Assembly (NCBI GenBank): GCA_963971405.1
Contig: OZ020487.1
Span: 39,653,039 to 39,717,038, forward strand
Length of the DNA: 64,000 bases
From: Psococerastis gibbosa
Taxonomy: Eukaryota; Arthropoda; Insecta; Psocodea; Psocidae
Direction: 5' to 3'
How positions within the stretch are numbered: position 1 is the stretch's first letter; each line of letters begins with the position of its first letter. Positions 34,801 to 44,513 of the stretch are shown here, one piece after another. The translations under genes and the position numbers were made by a program. Below the pieces are notes generated by a model. The model saw only the letters and a list, made by a program, of their open reading frames with translations. It had not been told where the DNA came from and ran no database searches.

Positions 34801-37800
34801 AATCTATGGAAGCATAACCTCAGGGATAATATTTGGATATCTCCACCCTTGCAAGGACTATGAAAATGATCCACTTCCTAGGACCTGGCTTTTGCGTTAA
34901 AAATTAAACTTACCGGGTCAAAAACCATCTAAAAGTAGAAAACAATTTCATTTTAACAATCATAGTTTAAAAAATTTCAATAACAAAATTGTTTTGTGAT
35001 CATGGCGAGAGGAATCGCGTTAACCGCGGATTTACGCGAATAAGTGATAACGCTATCGTAATTGGGGAAAGGCGTACGGGTGGGGGGGGGGGGTCCATCT
35101 GACGTCACTGGAGGTGAGGTAAATTCTAGATAGATCAAACCAACACATTACCTATCAGTTATAATGGCAGTGCATTTGACCGTGAATTTTGTATCATTGT
35201 TTCAAAAACATTTTTTTTTGCACAAAACCAAATAGTTTTTTGGGAAAGCAACCGGTCCGGTTTCGTTACACAATTTAACACCTAAAACATGCCTGAAGGT
35301 AGAAATCATCGCTAGAAAGGTTTCCCAGAAAAAATATTTTTTAGTCATTTTTCTTAAAAATTAAGTTATTTTTATTTTTTTACCCCCAGAAGCAAACTAT
35401 CAAGAGCCAAGCGACCCCCATATTTTATCAACATTAATAACGACTACAACCTATGCGAAAAAAGAAATCGTAGGAGCTGTTTTTGAGAAATAATTTTTTT
35501 TTGACGTTTTTTGGAGTTTTATGAGAATAAAACCCCCCCAAATTGAGTTAGCCCAAAATAAAAAAAAATGGTCTCGAGGTATGATTTTTGTAAACCTACA
35601 TGCTAAATTTCATTAAAATCGAACGTGTAGTTTGTACGGAAATCGATGAACAGACAGAGCGACAGACACACAGAGCGACAGACAGACATTTCGTAAAAAC
35701 CACTTTTTTGGGATCCTGGGACGTCAAAACGTGTAAATCCGTTGAAATCTCGGAATCGAAAATTTCGACCATCGCAAAGCTTTCCTTATACTACGTATAA
35801 ATTGGAAAGCAAAAAAAAAAATATATATATATATTTTGTAAAATAAGTGATACAAAAATTGAAGTGTCCGAACTTGAGCTGGTTAGGGTAGATGTATATT
35901 ATATTGTTCTGTGATTGTTACCGTGTACCTTTAATGTATATTACGTATCTAAAAATGGTCACTTATTGTACAAAGCGCACTATTGTTTATTTGCACTAAT
36001 GTAAGATTTTGACAGTTTCTACTTGGTATTGTAATTAGGGGGGTATTCCATATACGTACAACGTCAACGAAAAATTGAAAAATGACGTTTTAGCAGACAT
36101 TAAAGACATACTAAAAATTCTGCTACCACGTCAATTTACATCATTTTGACGTCATTTTTCAATTTTTCGTTGACGTTGTACGTATGTGGAATGGGCACCT
36201 TATCGGCTGCACCTCACTTCTATGTGCTAAAAAGCACACCTAGTGAGGGATCCCAATCATCTACTTTGCTGATAATCCTGTATGCATTGTACTATTTGGG
36301 AATTAAATGATTATTAAATGATAAATACATTTACAGGTACCAGATTTAGACAAATTGTACGTTAAAGCGGGGTCTAAACCACAATGTGAAGAAAAAGCAC
36401 TTCTAATGAGTATGGACAGGAACTGGCGATGTCGAGGAGTCTCAGACACAGAGATGGAGGTTGAGTTTTTGCCTACAGGAGCTCTTAAGGTGAGAAACAT
36501 TATCGTAAGAACATAATTGGATGATGATAAATTTTCCATACTATTATAAGAACCCTGTTTAAGTATATTTTGGGTATTCGCTGTGTTGGGTTTACCCTAA
36601 GGGAAAATAGGAAACAGAGGGAAAGTGCAAAAATGGAACTCAAGTTTTTCAATTAGAAAAATGATGCCATAAGGAAACCGGTTTCCCTTAGGCCGGCGAC
36701 ACACTATCCCTTCTGACCGTCCCGCCAAAAGGGACAGGTTTGAAGGGATGTCATGAATGTATGGAGCCTAAGGCCGGCGACACACTATCCCTTTTTGCCG
36801 TCCCGCCAAACGGGTCTGGTTTGAAGGGATGGCATGAATGCATGGAGCCTAATGAGCGCGGTCACACTGTTCCGGTGGCACCGTGCCGTCGATTATCGAC
36901 CGGGCAGTGCTGCGGCTGGGAATGTAACCGGACACGGGACAAATAAATAAACATTCAGTTGAGTGAGGCGAGATAGCATTTCAACACATGCGACACTGTA
37001 ACTTGAGTAAGATTGATCGGATCAAGACTATAAAATACAAATATCAGCAATTTTTAATCGGTCGCACCGGACAGTGTGTCCACGCCGTGTCATCCCGCCA
37101 GAATGCATCCCTCTCAGCCGCATACGGCAAAAAGGGATAGTGTGTCGCCGGCCTTACATTCCCACTTTTAACTACACTTGGGGAATCAAAAACGGTCATA
37201 TTTGTGGTCGATATGCTTTTGAATTATCCGTTTTATTTTTATTAATTTAAAAAATTAGCTTTGCGACAGAAATTAATAAAAACAAAAGGAAACATGTGGC
37301 AAGAGGTGGACTACAGCAGATGTTCATCAGTTAATAGTCACAGGCAAAGAAACTTTGGAGGTAAGTTAGGTTAGGTTTTTCTATTTCTATGGTTGGTGGA
37401 GGTATCCTCAAGCTGAGCTATTTCTCTAATTTCCCTTTTCTACCAACACAGAGATGAGAGAATACCCCTATCATCATAAAATTATGACATGGGAAATAGA
37501 CTTTTGTTGATAAAATGTCACATATGTACTGAAAAAATATTAAAATAACTATTAGGAAACCAATTACAAAACCTACAATGACCGAACTTAAATTATCTGA
37601 TTAGCCTAAAAACCCGTATAAAGAAAAGAAAATGCCATAACCTCAGATATTAAAGTTCATATCACCCCGTAGAATTTATAAAACAGAACTGACACTGTAT
37701 CACACTCCTGTATGTATAGTGTTATTGCTCTGAATTCAGATAAATGGCAAGGCAACGTATGAGACAGATGAATACTGCGGGGAAAGTACTTGGCATGAGG

Positions 37801-40800
37801 GAAACCGAATCCTTCATGAGAACTTCATCGTCTGTGGGAAGAGCCCATTGAAAACAGCAAAAGCCAGTGGGTATTAAAAGATTTTTTTTTTTAGAATCTA
37901 GAGGAGATTGTTAATTCAATATAGTGCAGTACCGATGGGATCAAATTTAAACGAAAAGGGGGCCCATCTAACTGAGGACATTAAAATTAAAAATCAACGC
38001 CACATTTTGGATATAGTTTCTATGCGTCAACTCGCAAATGTTATGTTCCTCTGTGGTCTGCGTAGTTTGGAAATAAAATAATCATAGATGTCGTTTTACT
38101 GAAAACAAAGTTTTGACTCCCTGGTCAATTGCGAATGAAGCACATGCAAAACGCAAAATCTATTTTTCCCCCTTCAACCAGTTAACGTTAACTAATCAGA
38201 AATTTGAGCGTGCTATTGAATGCCAATAGAATTGTGCATATGGCAGTGAGAGCTAAATGTTTTCGCTTTTTTCAGCCAATTCCAGGCTTACAATCAGCAC
38301 TGTCAGAAAATCGAGTTGTTTTTTAAATTCATGAACCGATTCCGACGTTTTCACACAAGATTTTCTTTTTAAAATACTGAAGAGTCAGCATTAGGATGAT
38401 TGCATCTTCTATTCTACCTATACGAGTAAACTACTGGGTCTAACAAAATTTATGTCATAATTGCAGTAACGTACGGAGTTCTTTTCATTTTTGGCGGGAT
38501 CTTTCTCCTATTGACAGTGGCCCTGTCCTTGTGGTTGCCAGAACTGCGAACAACAATGCATAATAAGGTAGCCTTAACACACAACGCTACACTCATGTTT
38601 GCCTACTTCGCATGGGGTATAAGTCAGATAGCACCTCGACTTGGTGTCATCCAATGCACCATACTTAGTAAGTTGCAAGCCTAAACATACTTTAATTTGT
38701 TATGTAAATTGATAAAATTAACCGACTTGAATCAATGAAAATCGGTTTAGCAACAAAGGAAGTGGTCAAAGTGGTTTACAGTATAGCATTTAAATATGAC
38801 ACTACAGTAGGTTATATGAAAAATATTTGGGTTCATTTCATGTGAATACCAGATGCTTTGCTATAGAGATCTGAAATAATTAAGAACAAATGGACCCCCG
38901 CATTTTCCGTTTTTTTTTTTTTTTTGCGCAGTCAAATTTCTCATGACATTTTAATCGTATAGTTATAAACTAGGTGTTACACAGAAGAAGAAAGGTTCCT
39001 CTTCATTTTGATACATAGTATCCCCCCCCTCCCCTATCAGTCAAAGTTTTGGAGTTTCTTCCACTTGACACCCTCAGTGACCGTTATTATTAACCAATCA
39101 AGTTCTATTACTGTGGTCGGTGTTGGTGTGCATCAAAACGTGGAGGAATATTGTTTCTAGCTTGTGACACCTTATTTATTTCTCTACAAACAATATTTCA
39201 TGAGAAATTTTACTTTGTGAAAAAATTGAAAACGGATAGCTCCATGGGCCTTTATACAGTACAATACAATAATAAAAGAGCAAACGCTTCAAATTGTGTA
39301 TTCGGTTTTCTCTTCAGGCCTTATAATTCAATTCACCTTCCTGGGATCATTTGTGTGGCTGAATGCAATGTGCATTGAAATGTCATCCAGTTTCAGGTAT
39401 GTTTACCAATAAGAAAATATAATAGAGTTCCCATAAAAATTACAAATCCTTAGACAAGAACTAATAAAAACCAAACGGGCAACTATCAACTATTTTAAAG
39501 ACTTCTGCTCAACAAGCCATTAGAAATTACACACAACAATAATATTTCTTGTGTGTCTATATCCTTTTCAAATTGCAAATGCCAAATTATTTTGCATTTT
39601 CAATTTGGAGAGGTGAGGCACACTTAGGAATAGCCTATTATTAAGCATTATTAGAGAGAAAGAAAGAAAATTGGATTTATTTTCTATTACTGCTGTGGAT
39701 AGTATTCAATGGCCAGACGTTAACAACATCATGGAAAATTAGACAACAGGCGGCCAAACTTTGACCTACAAATTCCGCCAAATTCAAATTTTTAATAAGA
39801 AATCATAATAAGCATTATGGTCGTTAAAACTTGCCCCCCCCCCTGAAAAATATTGAAATGACGCCCCTGTCACGGACATTGATAAGTATCATCATTTTTT
39901 AACAGGAAAGCAAGGCTAGTTTCAAGAGGTTCATGGAAGAGGTATTTGGTCTACAGTGCATACGCTTGGGGCCTGACAACGTCTATATTGATTCTAACAG
40001 TTGTTATGGAATTTGTTGAGGAACCTCCTTGGGGCATACCAAGGCCTGGAATCTCGTGTTACTGCGGTTTTGCTCGGCGTACGTATTAAAGATGAGCGAA
40101 AATCCATAAGGGAAACATGCCGGTCACTAGCAGAAATAGTTCAGGAACACAAACGGTGACTAGGAGAAACAGAGAAACCCCATTTAGCCATCCATGACTG
40201 TAGACCATAAAATCAAACGGAGCAAAGGAAGGATCATTCTTAGAGTGATAGATTTCAACCAGAGGAAGCTAAGGCGGGGTTTCCACCGACCGGCTAGGGC
40301 TAAATACAAATACGGTGACGTGGTAACAGACATTCAAGACTTAGGCGGTGCTTCCACCGACCTCGCATTGCAGAATGCAAGTGGCATTGACGGAAATGTT
40401 TGTTTTACTCTATGCCATAGTTAAAATTGATTAATGATCATAGAGTAAAATCACAAACAAACTAAATAAAATTAAAAAATGGCGCCATGGGATACGTTAA
40501 TTACAAAAATTTTAATAGATTTTTATAAAAAGAAAAACAAACATTTCCGTCAATGTCATTTGCATTCTGCAATGCGAGGTCGGTGGAAACCCCGCCTAAG
40601 TCTTGAATGTCTGCTACCACGTCACCGAATTTGTATTTAGTCCTAGCCGGTCGGTGGAAACCGCGCCTAAAAGAAGCAAAAGTCATGACTGAATACTGAT
40701 CCCAAAAGGCGCCCATTCCACATACGTCAATCGTCAATGAAAAATTGAAAAATGACGTTTTAGCAGACATTAAAGACATACTAAAAATTCTGCTACCACG

Positions 40801-43243
40801 TCAATTTACGTCATTTTTCAATTTTTCATTGACGATTGACGTATGTGGAATGGGCGCCTAAGCCAGTCCAGCATGACATTGGACACGATATGGCTGCCAT
40901 TAGTTAGAGATAGTTTGATTAACAAGGCAAGCAATGCATGTCCAACTAACCCTTCGTTAAATAAAAATGAGCAGACGAGATTGTGACTCACTACTAAAAT
41001 TGAGTTGGATGCGGTTAGTTTGAATGAGAAGGTGCAAGTAATTTTTCACGGATCTTCCACACACAAGATAAAAAGTGAAATCATTTTCATTACTCACGTG
41101 AAAAGATTTCAAAATATTTAGTAAACAATGAGTGGTCGTGTACGTTTGACGAAATTTATTAATTTTTCGTTCCACTACTGCAAAGATAATATGTAAGTGG
41201 TCAGACGAAATAATTATAAAAAACAAGCTTACGCGCAGAAAATTTACACTTTCTCGCGTGAAATATCATCACTTCTGAAAAACCCGATAATGTTCATGAA
41301 ACAGATGTTATAGTATAGCAGGGTAAATAGACAACTTTTAGAGAAAGCTTGCTTTGCTAAGAAATTTTCATCGGACCGAATTCATATATTTGTAGCTGTA
41401 GAACGAAAAATTAATTTATTTCGTCAAAAATACACGAACCTTTCTTGTTTACAAAATATTTATTTCATATATTAAAATTTAATTATTAAATTAACAAAGG
41501 AAAAAAAATCCACGTTTTGCTTCAATCCAACCTAGCCATGTATACTGTACTATTCCTGTTTCAGACAACATCTCAATCCTCCTCTATTTCTACGGGCCTA
41601 TGGCGATTGCTCTAATGCTAAATCTAGTTCTTTATCTATTAACAACATGGAAAATCATAATGTTGGGCAGAGCAGCAAAGATTTTAAATAATGCGAATAC
41701 GACAGGAGGAACTGGTCCTTCAAACGATAAACAGAGGTAAGAATAAAGAAAGAGAGAAAGAAAGAAAGGAATTGTCTTTATTATCCATATCAAATATTGC
41801 GCTTTAAAACAAATGTAGGAGAACGTATGGCTAATAATTGATAGCAAATTGGAGTACACCCACTACATGTTTTTCACAGAATATAGCGATCGTAGAGCCG
41901 CCATTAACACTATATAATGGGTCACAGTGCTTGAAGTCCATCCTCGGGGCTATCACATGATGCGATTCACATCAATAGTTTTTTGTACAAACCAAGTTCA
42001 ATAATTGTGGCCAACGTGTGTTAGGAAGAGGTGCAAATAATGTATCAAAATGTTCAGAAAAATTTCTTCAGTTTGTCCTGATATTTTTGACATTGATATT
42101 TCATGAGATATTTGATGTTTACACTTAACCCCTCAGATTGTCACTTAACACGTGTATAAAATGCCCCTGGCGATTGGGAAACCTTGCTTCATTTCGCGAA
42201 CTGAGATAAAAAGCAACGTATAGTATGCAACAATCTGAATTCTTATGTATTTGTCCTAAGATGGCATTGAATAACTTTACTCCACAATTTTTTGCAGGCT
42301 TCCCAATATAACATTATCTATTTAGTATCTTTCACCAAAACGACCATTACAAATTATAATAAGCCTCTAGCAAAACCATTGCTTGAAGAAAACAATTCCA
42401 CCATAAATGAATAAATGCTGACTTTTTTTGTTCTATTACTAAGCCAACCGAGTCCCGGAACCACCTGCTTTACATGCCCTCGGAAGCATGGCCACAAAAC
42501 GCAGCAAGTATGAGACTCAAACAAACAAAAGACTACTCTACATGCCCTGACCATAAACGAATCAGTTTCTTGTACCAATTATGGAAAAGGGAGATCATAG
42601 AGATCATATTATGTGTAGAAAGCACCAGCATTGGAGTAACCTAAATTCAGATGAACGAGAGGTTACAAGACAAAGTGGCCAATTTTAAATGAAAACGCTG
42701 CACGAAATAATAATAGGGGCGTCACACTATGTTAATAGTAAAATAATACTAAAGATGTAAACACTTATGATAACCTAACAACTGGGGTACCTACCCTAAA
42801 AGAGTAAATGCGATACATTGTTCAAGCGCGTATAGAGTAGCACTAAATGTTCATTTGTTCTATAAACATAGAATTTATTGCCTACGCCTGTTTCTATTGT
42901 TGATAATTGTTCCAGATTGATTGTGTACACGAAGCTCTTCGTTCTTATGGGTTTAACATGGATTACAGAAGTAATAGGCTGGGGGGTACACGGAGACAAT
43001 GCCTTTTGGTTTATAATGGACATCATAAACCTCCTGCGAGCTATATTCATCTTCGTCATATTTATTTGTAAAAGACCCATTCTACAAAATATTAAGCATC
43101 GCATAACTGTTTTTATAAGGAGAGACCAAGGCCGTGGCGTTGTTAACCTAGCAACAATTCATGGAAAAATGCGTCCGTCAGTCAACAGGAGGACAATGCA
43201 GGGTTTAAAAGACGTAGAACTGAAAGAACAAAATAGTCCCTGA
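31821..43243 (+). CDS. Methuselah-like class B GPCR 1, complete, 621 aa
   Basis: Exons I infer: 31821-32241, 34063-34274, 36337-36489, 37740-37866, 38467-38667, 39318-39396, 39906-40078, 41565-41736, 42916-43243 (stop TGA). All are AG/GT with matching phases. Residues 1-20 (MLSVLNLLFLLIVATN) form a signal peptide. The ~300-residue ectodomain has Cys-rich segments (KKCCPFDSQ, IKKCCPIQQIYN, NWRCRG, EYCGESTW) and several NxS/T sites. The seven-helix part begins TYGVLFIFGGIFLLLTVALS and carries family landmarks such as LPELRTTMHNKVALTHNATL, SFVWLNAMCIEM, YSAYAWGLT, LYFYGPMAIAL, TKLFVLMGLTWITEVIGW and INLLRAIFIFVIFICK. A cytoplasmic tail of ~60 residues follows. It acts at the plasma membrane; the ligand cannot be inferred. 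Exon 4 probably uses the donor CCA|GTGGGT rather than the next GT, to keep phase. Confidence 0.92.
32351..32711. mobile_element. Harbinger-like foldback MITE (copy 3), TSD ATA
   Basis: Ends GGTGCCCATTCCATTGACCG / its inverse finishing GGGCGCC, flanked on both sides by ATA. Long-arm form with the conserved core containing AAAATTAAAAAATGGCG. It lies in GPCR 1 intron 1. Confidence 0.8.
32757..33039. mobile_element. hAT-type MITE with 8-bp duplication
   Basis: Termini CAGAGGCGTAAAGTT and AACTTTACGCCCCTG are inverse with one mismatch and fit the CAG...CTG ends of hAT elements. Flanks GGTATATC (32749-32756) and GGTGTATC (33040-33047) match at 7 of 8 bases. There is no ORF, and it contains a G tract at 32991-33002. 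Confidence 0.75.
33100..33720. other. Repetitive intron with C/G tracts
   Basis: Two diverged blocks (about 33255-33320 and 33575-33645) share GAAAAA, a GGG(G)TTTACRCA motif and following A-rich sequence, related to the 7.0 kb and 8.28 kb repeat. Poly-C or poly-G tracts occur at 33113, 33554 and 33669. No gene. Confidence 0.4.
34637..35902. mobile_element. 1.27 kb element with ~70 bp inverted termini
   Basis: 34637-34705 (TACCCTAACCAGCTCAAGTT, TCGGACACTT, TTTTTGTATCACTTATTTTA) returns inverted at 35833-35902. Repeat A copy 4 occupies most of the right half. There is no transposase ORF, so it is non-autonomous; class unknown. It lies in GPCR 1 intron 2. Confidence 0.7.
35082..35810 (-). repeat. 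Repeat A copy 4
   Basis: Opens at a 12-base G tract followed by GACGTCACTGGAGGTGAGGT, as in copy 2, and ends ATACTACGTATAAATTGGAA. It contains an expanded GACA microsatellite. It is nested in the inverted-terminus element 34637-35902. Confidence 0.75.
36038..36199. mobile_element. Palindromic Harbinger-like MITE (copy 4), TSD TTA
   Basis: The arms ACGTCAACGAAAAATTGAAA and their inverse make a near-perfect hairpin of 162 bp. Flanks are TTA at 36035-36037 and 36200-36202. Nearly the same hairpin lies at 40708-40858. Confidence 0.8.
36691..37153. mobile_element. TIR element GGCCGGCGACACAC, TSD TTA, duplicated left end
   Basis: GGCCGGCGACACACTATCCC at 36691 and again at 36772 (an 81-bp tandem copy of the left end), with the inverse ending at 37153. 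TTA flanks the outer ends (36688-36690; 37154-37156). No transposase is present. The 3-bp TTA duplication suggests PIF/Harbinger. Confidence 0.75.
37160..37739 (+). other. GPCR 1 intron 3 remainder, nothing seen
   Basis: Between the TIR element and exon 4 of GPCR 1 I find no repeat or coding signal. Confidence 0.4.
40273..40667. mobile_element. Harbinger-like foldback MITE (copy 5), TSD TAA
   Basis: A 395-bp element with ends GGCGGGGTTTCCACCGACCG and inverse ...GGTGGAAACCGCGCC, flanked by TAA on both sides. The arms run ~150 bp each around a core with ATGGCGCCATGGGATA. It lies in GPCR 1 intron 7. Confidence 0.85.
40708..40858. mobile_element. Palindromic Harbinger-like MITE (copy 6)
   Basis: GGCGCCCATTCCACATACGT and its inverse bound a 151-bp hairpin nearly identical to copy 4. 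The right flank is TAA and the left AAA, so the duplication is imperfect. It is only 41 bp from copy 5. Confidence 0.75.
42414..42500 (-). mobile_element. tRNA-derived SINE, short fragment
   Basis: The minus strand shows CATGCTTCCGAGGGCATGTA, AAGCAGGTGGTTCCGGGACT and GTTGGCTTAGTAATAGAAC, with an AAAAAAAGTCAGCATTTATT tail. The internal body and tRNA head are lost. It lies in GPCR 1 intron 8. Confidence 0.7.
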
Positions 43244-43425
43244 GGGAAAATTGGGACATACTCGTATATCAATTCGTCGATGACTCTTTTAATGGTGTCG
43301 GCAAGCTTGGGATGGTTTTTAAAAGGACTGAGTTGTTGGTGGTGAATTGCGAATTGTCTAGGTACGATATTAACAACTTCCTTTAAATATTGTTTTGTTG
43401 GCGAAGAAAAATAAAATTATCATGC

Positions 43426-43431
43426 AATAAA
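43426..43431 (+). promoter_or_regulatory. GPCR 1 polyadenylation signal
   Basis: AATAAA lies 183 bp after the stop. A second AATAAA lies at 43410. Confidence 0.55.
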
Positions 43432-43541
43432 AGAATTTTATTCCTATTCATTTTCTAATTTCATATCCCTCTGGTATTATGAAATATCATACTTCCAGTA
43501 CCCATCATAAATGAATTATACTCACTGGGAATTAGTACTAT

Positions 43542-43612
43542 CAGTGGCGCCATTTCAGATTGTCTTGGGGAGGGGGGGGGGGGGGCGGTAGCAGGCCCTA
43601 ATGGCGCCACTG
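43542..43612. mobile_element. 71-bp hAT-type mini element with 8-bp duplication
   Basis: CAGTGGCGCCATT and AATGGCGCCACTG are perfect 13-bp inverted ends. Flanks AGTACTAT and AGTACTAC match at 7 of 8. The interior includes a 14-base G tract. It is one of the smallest elements in the window. Confidence 0.75.
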
Positions 43613-43670
43613 AGTACTACTGTGCACACGGACGATTCTCACAGTCGCGATTTGCGGGGCCGTATGCTTA

Positions 43671-43812
43671 GGCGGTATTTCCACCGACCTCGTTTTGCAT
43701 AATGCACTTGACATTGACGTGGTAGCAGGCATTAAAGCCTTATTAATGATGTCTGTTTCCACGTCAATACGTCACCTGCATTATGCAAAACGAGGTAAGT
43801 GGAATTGTCGCC
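43671..43812. mobile_element. Harbinger-like foldback MITE (copy 7), TSD TTA
   Basis: A 142-bp imperfect palindrome, GGCGGTATTTCCACCGACCT to its inverse ending GTCGCC, flanked by TTA on both sides. The arms carry GCATAATGCAC where other copies have GCAGAATGCAC. Confidence 0.8.
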
Positions 43813-43819
43813 TTAGGCA

Positions 43820-44513
43820 TTGAATATATAACACTAGTGTCATATATTCAGGTTTAGTTATTAGTAGGTTAGGTGAAGCGTGGAAATAAAAACCGGGTTA
43901 ACCGCCAAAATCAATATTTCGAGGTATCACTTTTTTTTATGCCATAATGCATGACGTGATATGACACACTTGCCTTCTATTTGCCTACAACTGGAACTTC
44001 AATTTTGCCACTGTCGCTTGGTGCCGTTTTCAGGATATTGGCCATGTCACTTGGATCGTATTGAAGTGATACGACTTATTTCGAATTTTTGGCGGTTATC
44101 CCGGTTTTTATTTCCACGCTTCAGGTTAGGTTAACCTTAGCTAACGTCTTGTCCATTGCCTATGATGTTCAAATAATGTAAATTACTTCATATAGTTAAA
44201 TGAACCATATTTAATTATTACAAATTTAATGTATTTTTTAGAATTTGATAACAAACAAATAAATCATGGCTTTGAGACACATCAGATGAGCATGACATTT
44301 TTAAATATATAAAAAATAATAAAAATTAACAAAAACAATAACAAAAAGAACTAGAGCACAGAAGGCGAAAATCTCTTATCAGATCATCCTACAATGCATG
44401 ACGATTCACAGCCAACAAGGGCTAAGCACGCAACATGCATAAAGCATGAGAATAATACTGCGTATGTAGCAAAACTAATTTCTTCGCAGAAACATCAAGT
44501 AAAATTCTAATAC
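43820..44513. other. Intergenic gap with an inverted pair, no gene
   Basis: Between GPCR 1 and SLC25A19. A short inverted pair bounds ~260 bp: GAAGCGTGGAAATAAAAACC at 43875 against GGTTTTTATTTCCACGCTTC near 44104-44123, followed by AGGTTAGGTTA-like flanks. This is probably another non-autonomous TIR element. Beyond ~44130 it is AT-rich with no signal. Confidence 0.5.

Noticed and set aside
36740-36946. 68-codon plus-strand ORF
   Set aside because: It reads through the duplicated left end of a TIR element; the repeats explain its internal repetition.
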